From the NCBI GenBank assembly GCA_046710535.1, contig JBKEHH010000002.1:186001-250000 (forward strand): a stretch of DNA of 64,000 nucleotides. Reading direction: 5' to 3'. This document shows, in pieces, positions 7,452 through 17,361 of the stretch (position 1 is the stretch's first letter; each line of letters begins with the position of its first letter). This DNA is from CAWVSB01 sp046710535 (GTDB lineage Bacteria; Pseudomonadota; Gammaproteobacteria; Pseudomonadales; CAWVSB01). The position numbers and the translations under genes are program-made. The notes below the pieces were generated by a model that was not told the DNA's origin, searched no databases, and saw only the letters and a program-made list of their open reading frames with translations.

Positions 7452-8913
7452 TACTAATACGTCATTAAAATCGTTGGCTTCATTACTTGGCGATAGCTCG
7501 ATTGACGCTGCTTTAGAAATAGCTGGTTTAAAAGTTGATAGTCGAAAGGTGATCGCTAACGATGCGTTCGTTGCGATAAAAGGCCGTCACGGTGATGGTC
7601 GTGAATATATAGATAATGCAATATCTAACGGTGCTATAGTTATTTTGGTCAGCGAGCTACTTGCTATAAAATTTTCTGTGCCAGTAATTGTTGTTGATAA
7701 ATTAGCACAGAGCTTGGGCTATTTAGCGGCTAAATTTTATGGCAGCGAAAAAGCATTGAAAATCATCGGAGTTACCGGTACCAACGGTAAAACTACATGT
7801 GCTCATTTGTTAAGTCAGCTACTTAATGGACTTGAATTACCTTGTGGTTTGATCGGTACTTTGGGTTGCGGTATGCCGAACCAGTTGGTTGATACTGGTA
7901 TGACTACGCCCGATATTTTTGCGGTGCATAGCAACCTGGCCTTCATTGAACGGCAAGGTGGCCAGGCGGTTGCGATGGAAGTTTCATCCCATGGTTTGGA
8001 CCAGGGCCGTGTAGATGGAGTTCATTTCCACTCTGCACTCATCACCAATTTAACTCGTGACCATTTAGATTATCACGGTGATATGCAGGCTTACGGCGCC
8101 GCTAAGAAAAAGCTATTTCAGCGTCCTGAATTGCAATATGCGGTATTAAATGCCGACGACAGTTTTACTTTTGGCTTGCGTAAAGATTTATCTATCAATG
8201 TTAAATGGTTGACTTATTCCACTCAGAGCGCTGATGCCGACGTTTGGGTAGAGGATGCGAGATATCATAGTCATGGTATTAGCGCGACGATTCATTCTCC
8301 TTGGGGAATGCAAGAGCTTGCCTGTTCCTTGTTGGGGCCGTTTAACTTGTCAAATGTCGTGGGCGTCATTAGCGTGCTCGGAGCTTGGGGTTATCCGTTG
8401 GCAGATATCTTAGTGCAGGTGCAAAAGCTGATTCCTGTGCCGGGACGCATGCAAATTATTGCTGGCAATGGCCCGTTGGTAATTGTTGACTATGCGCATA
8501 CTCCAGACGCGCTAGAGCAAGCGCTAAAAGCTAGTCGAATTCATTGCGAGGGAAAGCTGCAGCTAGTGTTTGGTTGTGGCGGTAATAGAGACCAAGGTAA
8601 GCGCCAGCAAATGGGTGAAATTGCGAATCAGTTTGCCGATCAATCTGTGGTGACCAGTGATAACCCTCGAGGCGAAGAGCCAGAAAAAATTATTGATATG
8701 ATTGCCGCGGGCTTTGATAGCGAGCAAAGCTACATTCGCGAAGCTGATCGAGCTAATGCTATTACCTTAGCGGTTACCAATGCAGCTGTGAATGACTGTG
8801 TGTTGATTGCTGGTAAAGGTCATGAGAATTATCAAGAAGCGGGTGGTAAGCGCATCGATTTCAGCGACGCAGATATTGCCGCCAAAGCATTTTTACTTAG
8901 GGGGGCAGCATAG
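7444..8913 (+). CDS. murE: UDP-MurNAc-L-Ala-D-Glu:meso-DAP ligase MurE
   Basis: 489 residues from the ATG at 7444, which lies in the last codons of ftsI behind a GGGGGC-rich ribosome-binding stretch. An upstream in-frame start at 7411 is unlikely. The protein has the Mur ligase ATP loop GVTGTNGKTT, the central domain with EVSSHGLDQGRV, and DNPR at about residues 406-409. That motif selects meso-diaminopimelate rather than lysine, so the cell wall is the Gram-negative mDAP type. It is cytoplasmic and adds the third residue of the stem peptide. Confidence 0.97.
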   Translation: MADTNTSLKSLASLLGDSSIDAALEIAGLKVDSRKVIANDAFVAIKGRHGDGREYIDNAISNGAIVILVSELLAIKFSVPVIVVDKLAQSLGYLAAKFYGSEKALKIIGVTGTNGKTTCAHLLSQLLNGLELPCGLIGTLGCGMPNQLVDTGMTTPDIFAVHSNLAFIERQGGQAVAMEVSSHGLDQGRVDGVHFHSALITNLTRDHLDYHGDMQAYGAAKKKLFQRPELQYAVLNADDSFTFGLRKDLSINVKWLTYSTQSADADVWVEDARYHSHGISATIHSPWGMQELACSLLGPFNLSNVVGVISVLGAWGYPLADILVQVQKLIPVPGRMQIIAGNGPLVIVDYAHTPDALEQALKASRIHCEGKLQLVFGCGGNRDQGKRQQMGEIANQFADQSVVTSDNPRGEEPEKIIDMIAAGFDSEQSYIREADRANAITLAVTNAAVNDCVLIAGKGHENYQEAGGKRIDFSDADIAAKAFLLRGAA

Positions 8914-10280
8914 TGATTGCTCCGTTGAGTTTGAAAAGCCTACAGCAAAAATTTTCGTGGCAGTTAGTTGGTGCTAACTGTAGTTTTGACTCGGTCTCAA
9001 TTGATACCCGAACCATACAACCAGGGGATCTTTACGTGGCTTTAGTTGGTGACAATTTTGACGGTCACGACTTTGCCGCAACAGCGATAGAGAAAGGCGC
9101 TTGCGCTATATTGTCATCAAAAAAATTAGCCATAGCAGCGCCTCAGTTGATGGTATCAGATACGCGACTGGGTTTAGCGATGATTGCCAGCACTGTTCGT
9201 AATCAATTTAACGGTATCTTGATCAGTCTTACTGGCAGTGCCGGCAAGACTACAGTGAAGGAAATGTTAGCAGCTATTTTTGCTGTCAAAGGTGAAGTGC
9301 TTGCCACCAAAGGTAATTTGAATAATGAAATTGGTGTGCCCTTAACCTTGTTGCAGCTTGAGCAGTTTCACGATTATGCAGTGATAGAGATGGGTGCTGG
9401 AAAGCCAGGTGATATTCGCTATCTAAGCCAAATTACCAGTCCTGAAATCGCGATTTTGTTGAATGCCAGGCCAGTACATCTCGATGGTATGGGTAGTGTT
9501 GAAGGTGTCGCGCAAGCCAAGGGTGAAATCTTTGAAAATCTATCTAGCAAATGCCACGCAATTATTAATTTAGATGATAACTTTGCTGATTTGTGGAAAC
9601 AGCGCATCGATTCTGCTCAGATCGTCACCTTTGGCGTTAGCCCTGACGCTGATGTGCGAGCTGAAAATATTGAGCTGAGCGCGGATTCAGTTAAATTCAA
9701 TTTGCTAGCAAATAATCACATTCAAGCCGTCAATTTATCGGTGGCTGGAGCGCACAATGTAGCAAATGCCTTGGCTGCCGCCGCCGCGGCAATTGCCGCA
9801 GGTCTTTCGATTAGTGAAATAGCTCAAGGTTTAGCTGCTTTTTCAGGCGTTGACTCTCGCTTGAATCGCTGTAGCGGGATAAATGGCTGTATCGTTATTG
9901 ATGATAGTTACAACGCAAACCCTGAAGCAATGATGGCGGCCATTGATGTGTTAGCGATGCAAGCAGGTAATCATGTTTTGGTGATAGGTGATATGGGCGA
10001 GCTAGGTGAAAAAGCTGATCGGTTTCACTTTGAAATAGGGCAGTATGCTAAGCAAAATAAAGTTAGTCGCATGCTGGCGGTTGGGGAATTAAGCCTCCAC
10101 GCGATTAGAGGCTTTGGTGCTGATGGCGAATGGTTTTCATCGCAACAAGAATTAATTAGTAGTCTTATCAATAGCGTTAAAAAAACTGATGTTGTGTTGA
10201 TTAAAGGCTCACGCAGTGCTGCTATGGAAAATGTGGTAATAAAAATAAAAAACCCATCGAACGAAATGGTAGGGGACTGA
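8913..10280 (+). CDS. murF: UDP-MurNAc-tripeptide:D-Ala-D-Ala ligase MurF
   Basis: 455 residues with the three-domain Mur ligase layout: an N-terminal UDP-binding region, the ATP loop TGSAGKTTVKEML near residue 106, then a central NEIGVPLTLL stretch and a C-terminal DSYNANPEAM motif typical of MurF. It adds D-Ala-D-Ala, the product of DdlB encoded downstream, to complete the pentapeptide. The start is GTG at 8913, overlapping the last base of the murE stop, which indicates translational coupling. mraY follows after one base. Confidence 0.97.
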   Translation: MIAPLSLKSLQQKFSWQLVGANCSFDSVSIDTRTIQPGDLYVALVGDNFDGHDFAATAIEKGACAILSSKKLAIAAPQLMVSDTRLGLAMIASTVRNQFNGILISLTGSAGKTTVKEMLAAIFAVKGEVLATKGNLNNEIGVPLTLLQLEQFHDYAVIEMGAGKPGDIRYLSQITSPEIAILLNARPVHLDGMGSVEGVAQAKGEIFENLSSKCHAIINLDDNFADLWKQRIDSAQIVTFGVSPDADVRAENIELSADSVKFNLLANNHIQAVNLSVAGAHNVANALAAAAAAIAAGLSISEIAQGLAAFSGVDSRLNRCSGINGCIVIDDSYNANPEAMMAAIDVLAMQAGNHVLVIGDMGELGEKADRFHFEIGQYAKQNKVSRMLAVGELSLHAIRGFGADGEWFSSQQELISSLINSVKKTDVVLIKGSRSAAMENVVIKIKNPSNEMVGD

Positions 10281-10281
10281 A

Positions 10282-11364
10282 ATGCTACTTTGGTTATCTA
10301 GTTGGCTAAGCGAATATTACACTGCATTTGGAGTCTTTCAGTATTTAACTCTGCGTGGAATTCTAAGCATATTGACTGCATTAAGTATTGCTTTGTTAGT
10401 TGGCCCGACCATGATTGCCAAGCTTAATCATTATCAGATTGGTCAAACAATTAGAACTGATGGGCCCGCTAGTCATTTAAGTAAATCGGGTACTCCGACC
10501 ATGGGCGGAGCACTGATCTTAACCGCCGTTGCGTTCTCTTCACTACTGTGGGGAGATCTGACCAATCGCTATGTCTGGATAGTGTTAATCGTTACCGGAA
10601 TTTTTGCTGCCGTTGGTTGGGTTGATGACTATAGAAAAGTAGTAGAGAAAGATTCACGTGGCCTGCCTGCTAGATGGAAATATTTCTGGCAGTCAGTTGG
10701 TGGTTTTGGTGCGGCAATTGCTTTGTATTATTTTGCTGAAATACCAGAGCACACTTCATTGTACGTTCCGTTTTTTAAGAACATTGCTATCGATCTTGGC
10801 CCCGTTTTCATATTGCTTACTTATTTTGTAATCGTCGGCAGCTCTAATGCGGTTAACTTAACCGATGGCTTGGATGGCTTGGCAATAATGCCGACGGTTT
10901 TAATCGGTGGCGCATTGGGAATTATTGCCTACCTTACCGGCAATAGTCAGTTTTCTAGCTATTTGATCCTTCCTTACATTCCGGGTGCCGGCGAGTTACT
11001 CATTATATGTGCGGCTATTGTTGGGGCGGGCTTAGGATTCCTGTGGTTTAACACTTATCCAGCGCAAGTGTTTATGGGTGATGTTGGTGCCTTGGCGTTG
11101 GGTGCAACGCTTGGAACTATAGCGGTTATTACCCGTCACGAAATAGTATTTTTCATTATGGGTGGAATCTTCGTTCTTGAAACTGTTTCAGTAATAATTC
11201 AGGTGGCATCATTTAAGATCACTGGTAAGCGGGTTTTTCGAATGGCACCTATCCATCATCACTACGAATTAAAAGGTTGGCCGGAGCCACGTATCATTGT
11301 GCGGTTTTGGATTATCACAGTAATTTTGGTTTTGATTGGTTTAGCAACGCTGAAACTAAGGTAA
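10282..11364 (+). CDS. mraY: Phospho-MurNAc-pentapeptide translocase MraY
   Basis: A 360-residue polytopic inner-membrane protein with about ten hydrophobic segments. Active-site motifs are intact: the early GTPTMGG, VDDYRK, NLTDGLDGLA, and the cytoplasmic histidine loop PIHHHYELKGW. It transfers phospho-MurNAc-pentapeptide to undecaprenyl phosphate, making lipid I (known). Length and motif order are as in other gammaproteobacteria. It lies between murF and murD with gaps of one and three bases. Confidence 0.98.
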   Translation: MLLWLSSWLSEYYTAFGVFQYLTLRGILSILTALSIALLVGPTMIAKLNHYQIGQTIRTDGPASHLSKSGTPTMGGALILTAVAFSSLLWGDLTNRYVWIVLIVTGIFAAVGWVDDYRKVVEKDSRGLPARWKYFWQSVGGFGAAIALYYFAEIPEHTSLYVPFFKNIAIDLGPVFILLTYFVIVGSSNAVNLTDGLDGLAIMPTVLIGGALGIIAYLTGNSQFSSYLILPYIPGAGELLIICAAIVGAGLGFLWFNTYPAQVFMGDVGALALGATLGTIAVITRHEIVFFIMGGIFVLETVSVIIQVASFKITGKRVFRMAPIHHHYELKGWPEPRIIVRFWIITVILVLIGLATLKLR

Positions 11365-11367
11365 AAA

Positions 11368-12726
11368 ATGCAACAAATGTTAGCCACAGATAACGCAGTA
11401 GCAATTCTTGGTCTTGGAGTGACCGGAATGAGCTGTGCGCGTTACTTTGAGAATTGTGGTCGATCATTTGTGATGTTTGATGAAAACCCTGCACCGCAAA
11501 GTGTAATGAATTTCGAGAGAGATTTTCCACAGCATATGTTATCTGTCGGTCCGTTAAAGGAAGATGACTTGGCGACATTTAAAACCATTGTGGTTAGCCC
11601 TGGTATTGCACTTGATGTGCCAGCTATACGTCGTGCTTCAGTGTTTGGTGCTAACATTACTGGAGACATTTCATTATTTAAAGATGAAACTACAGCACCG
11701 GTGGTGGCGATTACGGGTTCAAATGGTAAAAGTACAGTCACTGCTCTGGTCGGCGAAATGGCTCAGCAAGCTGGACGTAAAGTAGCCGTCGGCGGCAATA
11801 TTGGTAAGCCAGTGTTAGACCTGTTGCTAGATGAAAATGACTATGACTTGTACGTTGTTGAATTGTCTAGTTATCAATTAGAGCGAACAGCTTTCTTGGC
11901 GGCAGATGCGGCGGTGGTGTTAAATCTCAGCCCTGATCATCTTGATCGTTACGCGAATATGATGGCTTATCACCAAGCTAAGCACCGCATTCATCGTGGC
12001 TGTCATTACTCAGTTTTTAATCGGGCAGATAGATTAACTCAGCCACTGCCAGCAAAAGATACCCAATTAGTTTCGTTTGGTCTTAATGCGGCAGACTTAA
12101 AGCAATTTGGAGTTGATGCAGGTTTCGAGTATTTGATGTATGGCCCGAATAAGTTAATGCCTATTAGTGAAATGGGCCTAAAAGGCAAGCACAATATTGA
12201 AAATGCCTTGGCTGCACTAGCGTTAGGCACTGGCATCGGCTTGCCGATGCCAGCGATGCTAACGGCGATAAGAAAATTCAAAGGCTTGTCCCATCGTTGT
12301 CAGTTTGTCGCAACGGTTGATGGCGTTGACTACATCAATGACTCCAAGGGGACTAATATTGGTGCGACCCTTGCTGCAATACATGGCTTGGCAACAGGCA
12401 ATAAAGATATTGTGCTGATTGCCGGCGGCGTCGGAAAAGGTGCCGACTTTAAGCCTCTGGTTGTCGCATCTGATAAGCTAAAAGCAGTAGTCCTTATCGG
12501 TAAGTCGGCCGATGAATTAGAAATAGTATTGTCATCTAGGGTGCTTTGTATTCGCGCTGACTCAATGAGCGATGCTGTCGAGCAAGCAGCACAGATAGCA
12601 GTTTCAGGTGATACAGTTTTATTGTCGCCAGCCTGCGCCAGCTTCGATATGTTTTCTAGCTTTGAGCATCGTGGTCAGATGTTTGTTGATGCCATTAATG
12701 GTTTGCAGGCAGAGGTGTTGTCATGA
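11368..12726 (+). CDS. murD: UDP-MurNAc-L-Ala:D-Glu ligase MurD
   Basis: 452 residues. The N-terminal Rossmann-like UDP-binding domain starts AILGLGVTGMSCARYF. The ATP loop TGSNGKSTVTAL is near residue 115, followed by VVELSSYQLE, NLSPDHLDRY and the C-terminal NDSKGTN segment, all MurD hallmarks. It adds D-glutamate to UDP-MurNAc-L-Ala. The stop overlaps the ftsW start as ATGA. Confidence 0.97.
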   Translation: MQQMLATDNAVAILGLGVTGMSCARYFENCGRSFVMFDENPAPQSVMNFERDFPQHMLSVGPLKEDDLATFKTIVVSPGIALDVPAIRRASVFGANITGDISLFKDETTAPVVAITGSNGKSTVTALVGEMAQQAGRKVAVGGNIGKPVLDLLLDENDYDLYVVELSSYQLERTAFLAADAAVVLNLSPDHLDRYANMMAYHQAKHRIHRGCHYSVFNRADRLTQPLPAKDTQLVSFGLNAADLKQFGVDAGFEYLMYGPNKLMPISEMGLKGKHNIENALAALALGTGIGLPMPAMLTAIRKFKGLSHRCQFVATVDGVDYINDSKGTNIGATLAAIHGLATGNKDIVLIAGGVGKGADFKPLVVASDKLKAVVLIGKSADELEIVLSSRVLCIRADSMSDAVEQAAQIAVSGDTVLLSPACASFDMFSSFEHRGQMFVDAINGLQAEVLS

Positions 12727-13922
12727 GCACTCATGCAATCAAAGCTAGCCCTGTATCCGTGACTATAGATCAAGCCTTGATTGTGTTGGTTGTGGCGCTA
12801 GCTGTGATTGGTTTTATCGCCATGAGTTCGGCATCAATGGAATATGCCTTCGAGCACTACGGCGATCCTTTTTACCATGTCATCCGTCATGGTATTTATT
12901 TGATGATGGCGACCGTCGTTGGGGTAGTCAGTTATAAATTCCCATTAGCAGTTTTAGAGCGCCACGGTTGGATGTTATTGCCTGCTGGTTTAGCGTTATT
13001 AGTACTGGTGCTTATTCCTGGTATTGGCAAAGAAGTTAACGGTAGTCAACGCTGGATTGGCGTTGGCCCGCTGACATTGCAGGTTTCTGAATTAGCGAAG
13101 CTATTTGTCGTTATTTACATCGCTGGATATTTAGTGCGCCGAGAGCATGAAGTGCGGCGCCAATGGAGTGGCTTTCTTAAACCCATGTTTATGATGGCGA
13201 TATTTATTGCCTTGTTATTAGCTGAACCGGATTTTGGTGCGGCCGTGGTAATGATGGGCGCGGTAATGGTCATGATATTTTTAGGCGGGGTGCGTTTATC
13301 CCAGTTTATGGCTTTACTCATCGTATGCACAGGTTCGGCTTATTTGATGGTAATTACCTCACCCTATCGTATGCGTCGAATGACTGCATTTACCGACCCA
13401 TGGGCTGATCAATTTAATAGTGGTTATCAGTTAGTGCAGTCGCTTATTGCCTTTGGCCGTGGTGAGATATTTGGGGTGGGTCTGGGTAATAGCGTACAAA
13501 AACTATTCTATTTACCAGAGGCGCATACAGATTTTGTCTACGCTATTTTGGCAGAGGAATGGGGAGCATTTGGTGCAATCGTTGTTATCGGCTTGTTCGC
13601 CGCATTGATCGGACGAATATTAATTGTTGCTCGCAAGGCAGAAGTAGTTGGCCAGCGTTTTGGCGCTTATATTGCCTATGGCATTGCTATGCTGATGGCG
13701 GGTCAAGTATTTATCAATATTGGCGTTAATACCGGCTTATTGCCCACCAAAGGATTGACCTTGCCACTATTTAGTTATGGCGGCAGTAGTTTGTTGGTGT
13801 GTTTTGCCATGTTCGCTTTAGTGTTACGAATAGATATGGAGCGTCAACAGCTGCAAGCTATGCCGGCGAAGAAAAAAACTGGTAAGAAGAAAGAAAAGGA
13901 GGCTGCTCGTGAACAAGAGTAA
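12723..13922 (+). CDS. ftsW: Septal peptidoglycan glycosyltransferase FtsW (SEDS)
   Basis: A 399-residue SEDS-family membrane protein with about ten transmembrane helices. Recognisable blocks are IGFIAMSSAS, GSQRWIGVGPLTLQVSELAKL, the periplasmic ...LAEEWGAFGAI loop and the closing LPTKGLTLPLFSYGGSSL. FtsW polymerises septal glycan together with FtsI (known). The C-terminus is a lysine-rich cytoplasmic tail of about 20 residues (KKKTGKKKEKEAARE). The start codon overlaps the murD stop, and the last 14 bp overlap murG. Confidence 0.97.
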   Translation: MSTHAIKASPVSVTIDQALIVLVVALAVIGFIAMSSASMEYAFEHYGDPFYHVIRHGIYLMMATVVGVVSYKFPLAVLERHGWMLLPAGLALLVLVLIPGIGKEVNGSQRWIGVGPLTLQVSELAKLFVVIYIAGYLVRREHEVRRQWSGFLKPMFMMAIFIALLLAEPDFGAAVVMMGAVMVMIFLGGVRLSQFMALLIVCTGSAYLMVITSPYRMRRMTAFTDPWADQFNSGYQLVQSLIAFGRGEIFGVGLGNSVQKLFYLPEAHTDFVYAILAEEWGAFGAIVVIGLFAALIGRILIVARKAEVVGQRFGAYIAYGIAMLMAGQVFINIGVNTGLLPTKGLTLPLFSYGGSSLLVCFAMFALVLRIDMERQQLQAMPAKKKTGKKKEKEAAREQE

Positions 13923-14988
13923 GCGTCTGTTTATGATAATGGCCGGTGGTACCGGTGGGCATGTGTTCCCTGCGCTGGCGGTTGCAGAGCAAATGAAGGC
14001 TAGAGGTTTCGATATTTGTTGGTTGGGCACTCGCGCGGGTATTGAAGCGCGCTTAGTACCTGAGCATGGTATTAATTTAGAATTTATTTCTGTGACCGGA
14101 ATTCGCGGTAAGAATATTTTAACTCTATTAAAGGCGCCGTTTTTGATATTGCTGGCGATAAAACAGAGTGTCGATGTGTTACGTCGATATAAGCCTTGTG
14201 TGGTTCTGGGCATGGGCGGGTTTGTATCGGGCCCTGGCGGCTTGGCAGCAAAACTGCTTGGAATTCCACTAGTAGTACAAGAGCAAAATGCTGTGCCAGG
14301 TACGACTAATCGACTGCTGGCTAAATGGGCTGCGCGTATCCTGGAAGGTTTTAGCGGAGCTTTTAATAATCCTAAAGCTATTTTTACTGGTAACCCGGTG
14401 CGGGCCGAAATTACCGCATTGGCATCAATTGAACGCCAGCCAGATTTAGGGGCTATTAATGTTCTAGTAGTTGGTGGCAGTTTAGGTGCGGTAGTTCTGA
14501 ATGAAATGTTGCCCGGTGCGATGCAGCAATTAAGTACTGTTAGTGCGCTCAATATTCGTCATCAGACGGGTAAAGGAAGAGTTGAAAAAGTTCAGGCTGC
14601 GTATAATCAAAATGATATTAGTGCTCAAGTAGACGAATTTATTGATGATATGGCTGCTGCTTATCAATGGGCAGATGTGGTTTTTTGTCGCGCCGGTGCG
14701 TTAACAGTTTCTGAGTTGGCCTGTGCCGGCCTGCCTTCGGTGTTAGTACCTTATCCATATGCAATTGATGATCATCAAACAGCAAATGCTATGTGGTTAG
14801 CTAATAATGGTGCGGCAATAGTGATGCCACAGAGTGATATGACAGAACAAAGTATTGTTAAAGAACTAACAAAAATTATTTCTGATAAAAAAGTGTTGGC
14901 GGCGATGTCCGTAGCGGCAAAAAAATGTGCGGTGCCCGATGCTAGTGCTCGTGTTGCCGATTACTGTGAGGAGGTTTGTTATGTCTAA
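13909..14988 (+). CDS. murG: UDP-GlcNAc:lipid I GlcNAc transferase MurG
   Basis: A 359-residue GT-B fold enzyme. The glycine-rich N-terminal loop is MAGGTGGHVFPALA, followed by GMGGFVSGPGG and VVQEQNAVPGTTNR. The C-terminal domain has VVGGSLGA and FCRAGALTVSEL, which bind UDP-GlcNAc. It makes lipid II on the inner face of the membrane. The start is GTG at 13909 with an AGGAGG-like ribosome-binding site in the ftsW tail. Confidence 0.97.
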   Translation: MNKSKRLFMIMAGGTGGHVFPALAVAEQMKARGFDICWLGTRAGIEARLVPEHGINLEFISVTGIRGKNILTLLKAPFLILLAIKQSVDVLRRYKPCVVLGMGGFVSGPGGLAAKLLGIPLVVQEQNAVPGTTNRLLAKWAARILEGFSGAFNNPKAIFTGNPVRAEITALASIERQPDLGAINVLVVGGSLGAVVLNEMLPGAMQQLSTVSALNIRHQTGKGRVEKVQAAYNQNDISAQVDEFIDDMAAAYQWADVVFCRAGALTVSELACAGLPSVLVPYPYAIDDHQTANAMWLANNGAAIVMPQSDMTEQSIVKELTKIISDKKVLAAMSVAAKKCAVPDASARVADYCEEVCYV

Positions 14989-16402
14989 GTTGTCATTTAC
15001 AGCCCCAGAAATGCGTCGCATTGAACACATCCATTTTATCGGTATTGGTGGCTCGGGTATGTGTGGTATTGCCGAAGTGCTGGTAAATCAGGGCTATAAC
15101 GTTAGTGGTTCAGATATGAATCCTAGCGACACCACTGACCGTTTACAAAAATTTGGCGCCAAAGTGTTTTTTGGTCATGCGCCTGACAATGTCGCTGGTG
15201 CTAATGTGGTGGTTTGCTCAACTGCTATAAATGAAAATAATCCAGAGTTGGTATACGCCAGAGAGCATCGGATACCGGTAGTGCCTAGAGCAGAAATGTT
15301 AGCCGAGTTAATGCGTTATCGCCATGGTATTGCGGTGGCAGGCACCCATGGAAAAACCACGACTACAAGTTTGTTAGCCTCTATATTAGGAGACGCAGGT
15401 TTTGACCCAACGTTTGTTATCGGCGGAAGATTAAACAGTGTTGGCGCTAATGCACAGCTCGGACAGACGCGGTACTTAGTTGCTGAAGCGGACGAGAGTG
15501 ATGCGTCCTTCCTGCATCTTCAGCCGATGGTTTCTATTGTTACTAATATCGATGCAGACCACATGTCTACCTATGGCGGCGATTTCGAAAAGTTAAAGCA
15601 AACCTTTGTCGATTTTTTACATAACCTGCCATTCTATGGTCTGGCGGTAATGTGTATCGACGATGAACATGTAGCTGCAGTGTTACCCAGAGTGAGTAGG
15701 CCATTATTAACCTATGGGCTTTCTGTTGATGCGGACTATCGAATTAGTGATGTGTCGCTTGATAAGCGCCAGTCACAATTTACGGTGCACCGCCCTGACG
15801 GAAAATCGCCATTAAGGGTGAAGCTCAATATTCCGGGCAGACATAATATTTTGAACGCAACTGCGGCAATAGCTGTAGCTACAGATGAAGGAGTTGATGC
15901 AGAAATTATTTGTAGTGCGTTAGAGAAATTTCAAGGCGTTGGTAGAAGGTTTGAGGATCATGGCAACTATCCAGTAAATGATGGAGAGGCAATGTTGGTC
16001 GATGATTATGGTCATCACCCTACTGAGGTTGCAGCCACTATAGCTGCAGTGCGCGATGGTTGGCCAGATAGGCGGCTGTTAATGATCTATCAGCCTCATC
16101 GTTACAGCAGAACACAAGACTTATATGAAGATTTTGTCGAAGTGCTAGCGACGGTTGATCAGCTGATTATTCTTGAAGTTTACTCGGCAGGTGAGTCTGC
16201 AATTCCCGGCGCGGATAGTAAATCTTTGTGCCGAAGTATTCGTAAGCGCAGCGGCACAGAGCCCGTTTATGTAGCCAAAATAGATCAGGTAGCCGACGTG
16301 TTATCGGGATTGGTAGAAGCAGGTGACATTGTAATCACTCAAGGCGCGGGTAATGTTGGTTTGTTGGCAAAAGAGTTAGCAAAAAGTGGATTGCAGAAAT
16401 AA
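14981..16402 (+). CDS. murC: UDP-MurNAc:L-alanine ligase MurC
   Basis: 473 residues from the ATG at 14981, chosen because GAGGAGG lies six bases upstream. A longer in-frame reading from 14927 lies inside murG and lacks such a site. Motifs: HFIGIGGSGMCGIAEVL (UDP site), GTHGKTTTTSLL (ATP loop, near residue 121), ADESDASFL, and YGHHPTEVAAT plus YQPHRYSRT in the C-terminal part. It adds the first residue, L-Ala, of the stem peptide. It overlaps murG by eight bases and ddlB by one. Confidence 0.97.
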   Translation: MSKLSFTAPEMRRIEHIHFIGIGGSGMCGIAEVLVNQGYNVSGSDMNPSDTTDRLQKFGAKVFFGHAPDNVAGANVVVCSTAINENNPELVYAREHRIPVVPRAEMLAELMRYRHGIAVAGTHGKTTTTSLLASILGDAGFDPTFVIGGRLNSVGANAQLGQTRYLVAEADESDASFLHLQPMVSIVTNIDADHMSTYGGDFEKLKQTFVDFLHNLPFYGLAVMCIDDEHVAAVLPRVSRPLLTYGLSVDADYRISDVSLDKRQSQFTVHRPDGKSPLRVKLNIPGRHNILNATAAIAVATDEGVDAEIICSALEKFQGVGRRFEDHGNYPVNDGEAMLVDDYGHHPTEVAATIAAVRDGWPDRRLLMIYQPHRYSRTQDLYEDFVEVLATVDQLIILEVYSAGESAIPGADSKSLCRSIRKRSGTEPVYVAKIDQVADVLSGLVEAGDIVITQGAGNVGLLAKELAKSGLQK

Positions 16403-17361
16403 TGCTTGAAGTAAATAAACAAGCTTTGATCGAGCAAATTAACAGCGTTTTAAACAGCCCTGTTGCGGTGCTGTTTGGTGGCGATACCGCTGAGAGAGAA
16501 GTGTCTCTTAACAGTGGCAGAGCCGTATGTGATGCGCTGACTGCTAGTGGAATAGATATAGTAGAAATTGATGCAACAGGTAATTGGTTAGCACAGCTAT
16601 TGAGCATAGAGGTGAAGCACGCCTTTATTATTTTACATGGTGGCGCGGGTGAAGATGGCACTGTACAGGGAGCACTGAAGACTGCTGGCATTAGTTATAC
16701 CGGCAGTGGTGTTATGGCGTGCTCGCTAGCGATGGATAAAGCTCGCACTAAGCAGTTATGGCTTGGATCTAATATGCCTACGCCGGCGTGGGTTGAGCTG
16801 GATCAAGACAGCGATTGGCAGCAGATACTTAACGACCTAAATGGCAAAGTAGTCGTGAAGCCAGCCAATGAAGGTTCTAGTGTGGGTATGGCGTTGGCTG
16901 AAACGGCGCAAGATTTACAAGCCGCGTTTAAAATTGCTGAACAATATGACGATGTAGTGTTAGCCGAGCAATGGATAGGTGGTGGCGAATACACCGTCGC
17001 GATAGTTAATGGCGTGGTTTTACCGGCGATTAAGTTAGAACCGGCAAATGACTTTTATGACTATGAAGCGAAATACTTATCAAACGATACGGTATATCGC
17101 TGCCCTTGTGGTTTGAGCATCGAGCTAGAACAGAATTTAGCTGACTTATCGTTGCAAGCTTTTAACTGCGTTGGCTGTAATGGGTGGGGGCGGGTCGACT
17201 TTATGCGTGAAGGTGACGAGTTTTATGCCTTGGAAGTAAATACAGTGCCAGGCATGACCGATCACAGTTTGGTACCAATGGCGGCGCAGGCTTATGGTTT
17301 AGATTTTCAAGGTTTAGTGTTGAATATTTTGGCAAATAGTTTGGGGGTGAAAGAATGCTAA
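16402..17361 (+). CDS. ddlB: D-alanine:D-alanine ligase DdlB
   Basis: A 319-residue ATP-grasp enzyme. The N-terminal FGGDTAEREVSLNSG loop, HGGAGEDGTVQG, the serine loop NEGSSVGM, and the C-terminal metal-binding ALEVNTVPGMTDHSL are intact. It makes the D-Ala-D-Ala used by MurF. The gene order murC-ddlB-ftsQ, with no murB between, matches Pseudomonas-type dcw clusters. It starts within the murC stop codon and overlaps ftsQ by seven bases. Confidence 0.96.
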   Translation: MLEVNKQALIEQINSVLNSPVAVLFGGDTAEREVSLNSGRAVCDALTASGIDIVEIDATGNWLAQLLSIEVKHAFIILHGGAGEDGTVQGALKTAGISYTGSGVMACSLAMDKARTKQLWLGSNMPTPAWVELDQDSDWQQILNDLNGKVVVKPANEGSSVGMALAETAQDLQAAFKIAEQYDDVVLAEQWIGGGEYTVAIVNGVVLPAIKLEPANDFYDYEAKYLSNDTVYRCPCGLSIELEQNLADLSLQAFNCVGCNGWGRVDFMREGDEFYALEVNTVPGMTDHSLVPMAAQAYGLDFQGLVLNILANSLGVKEC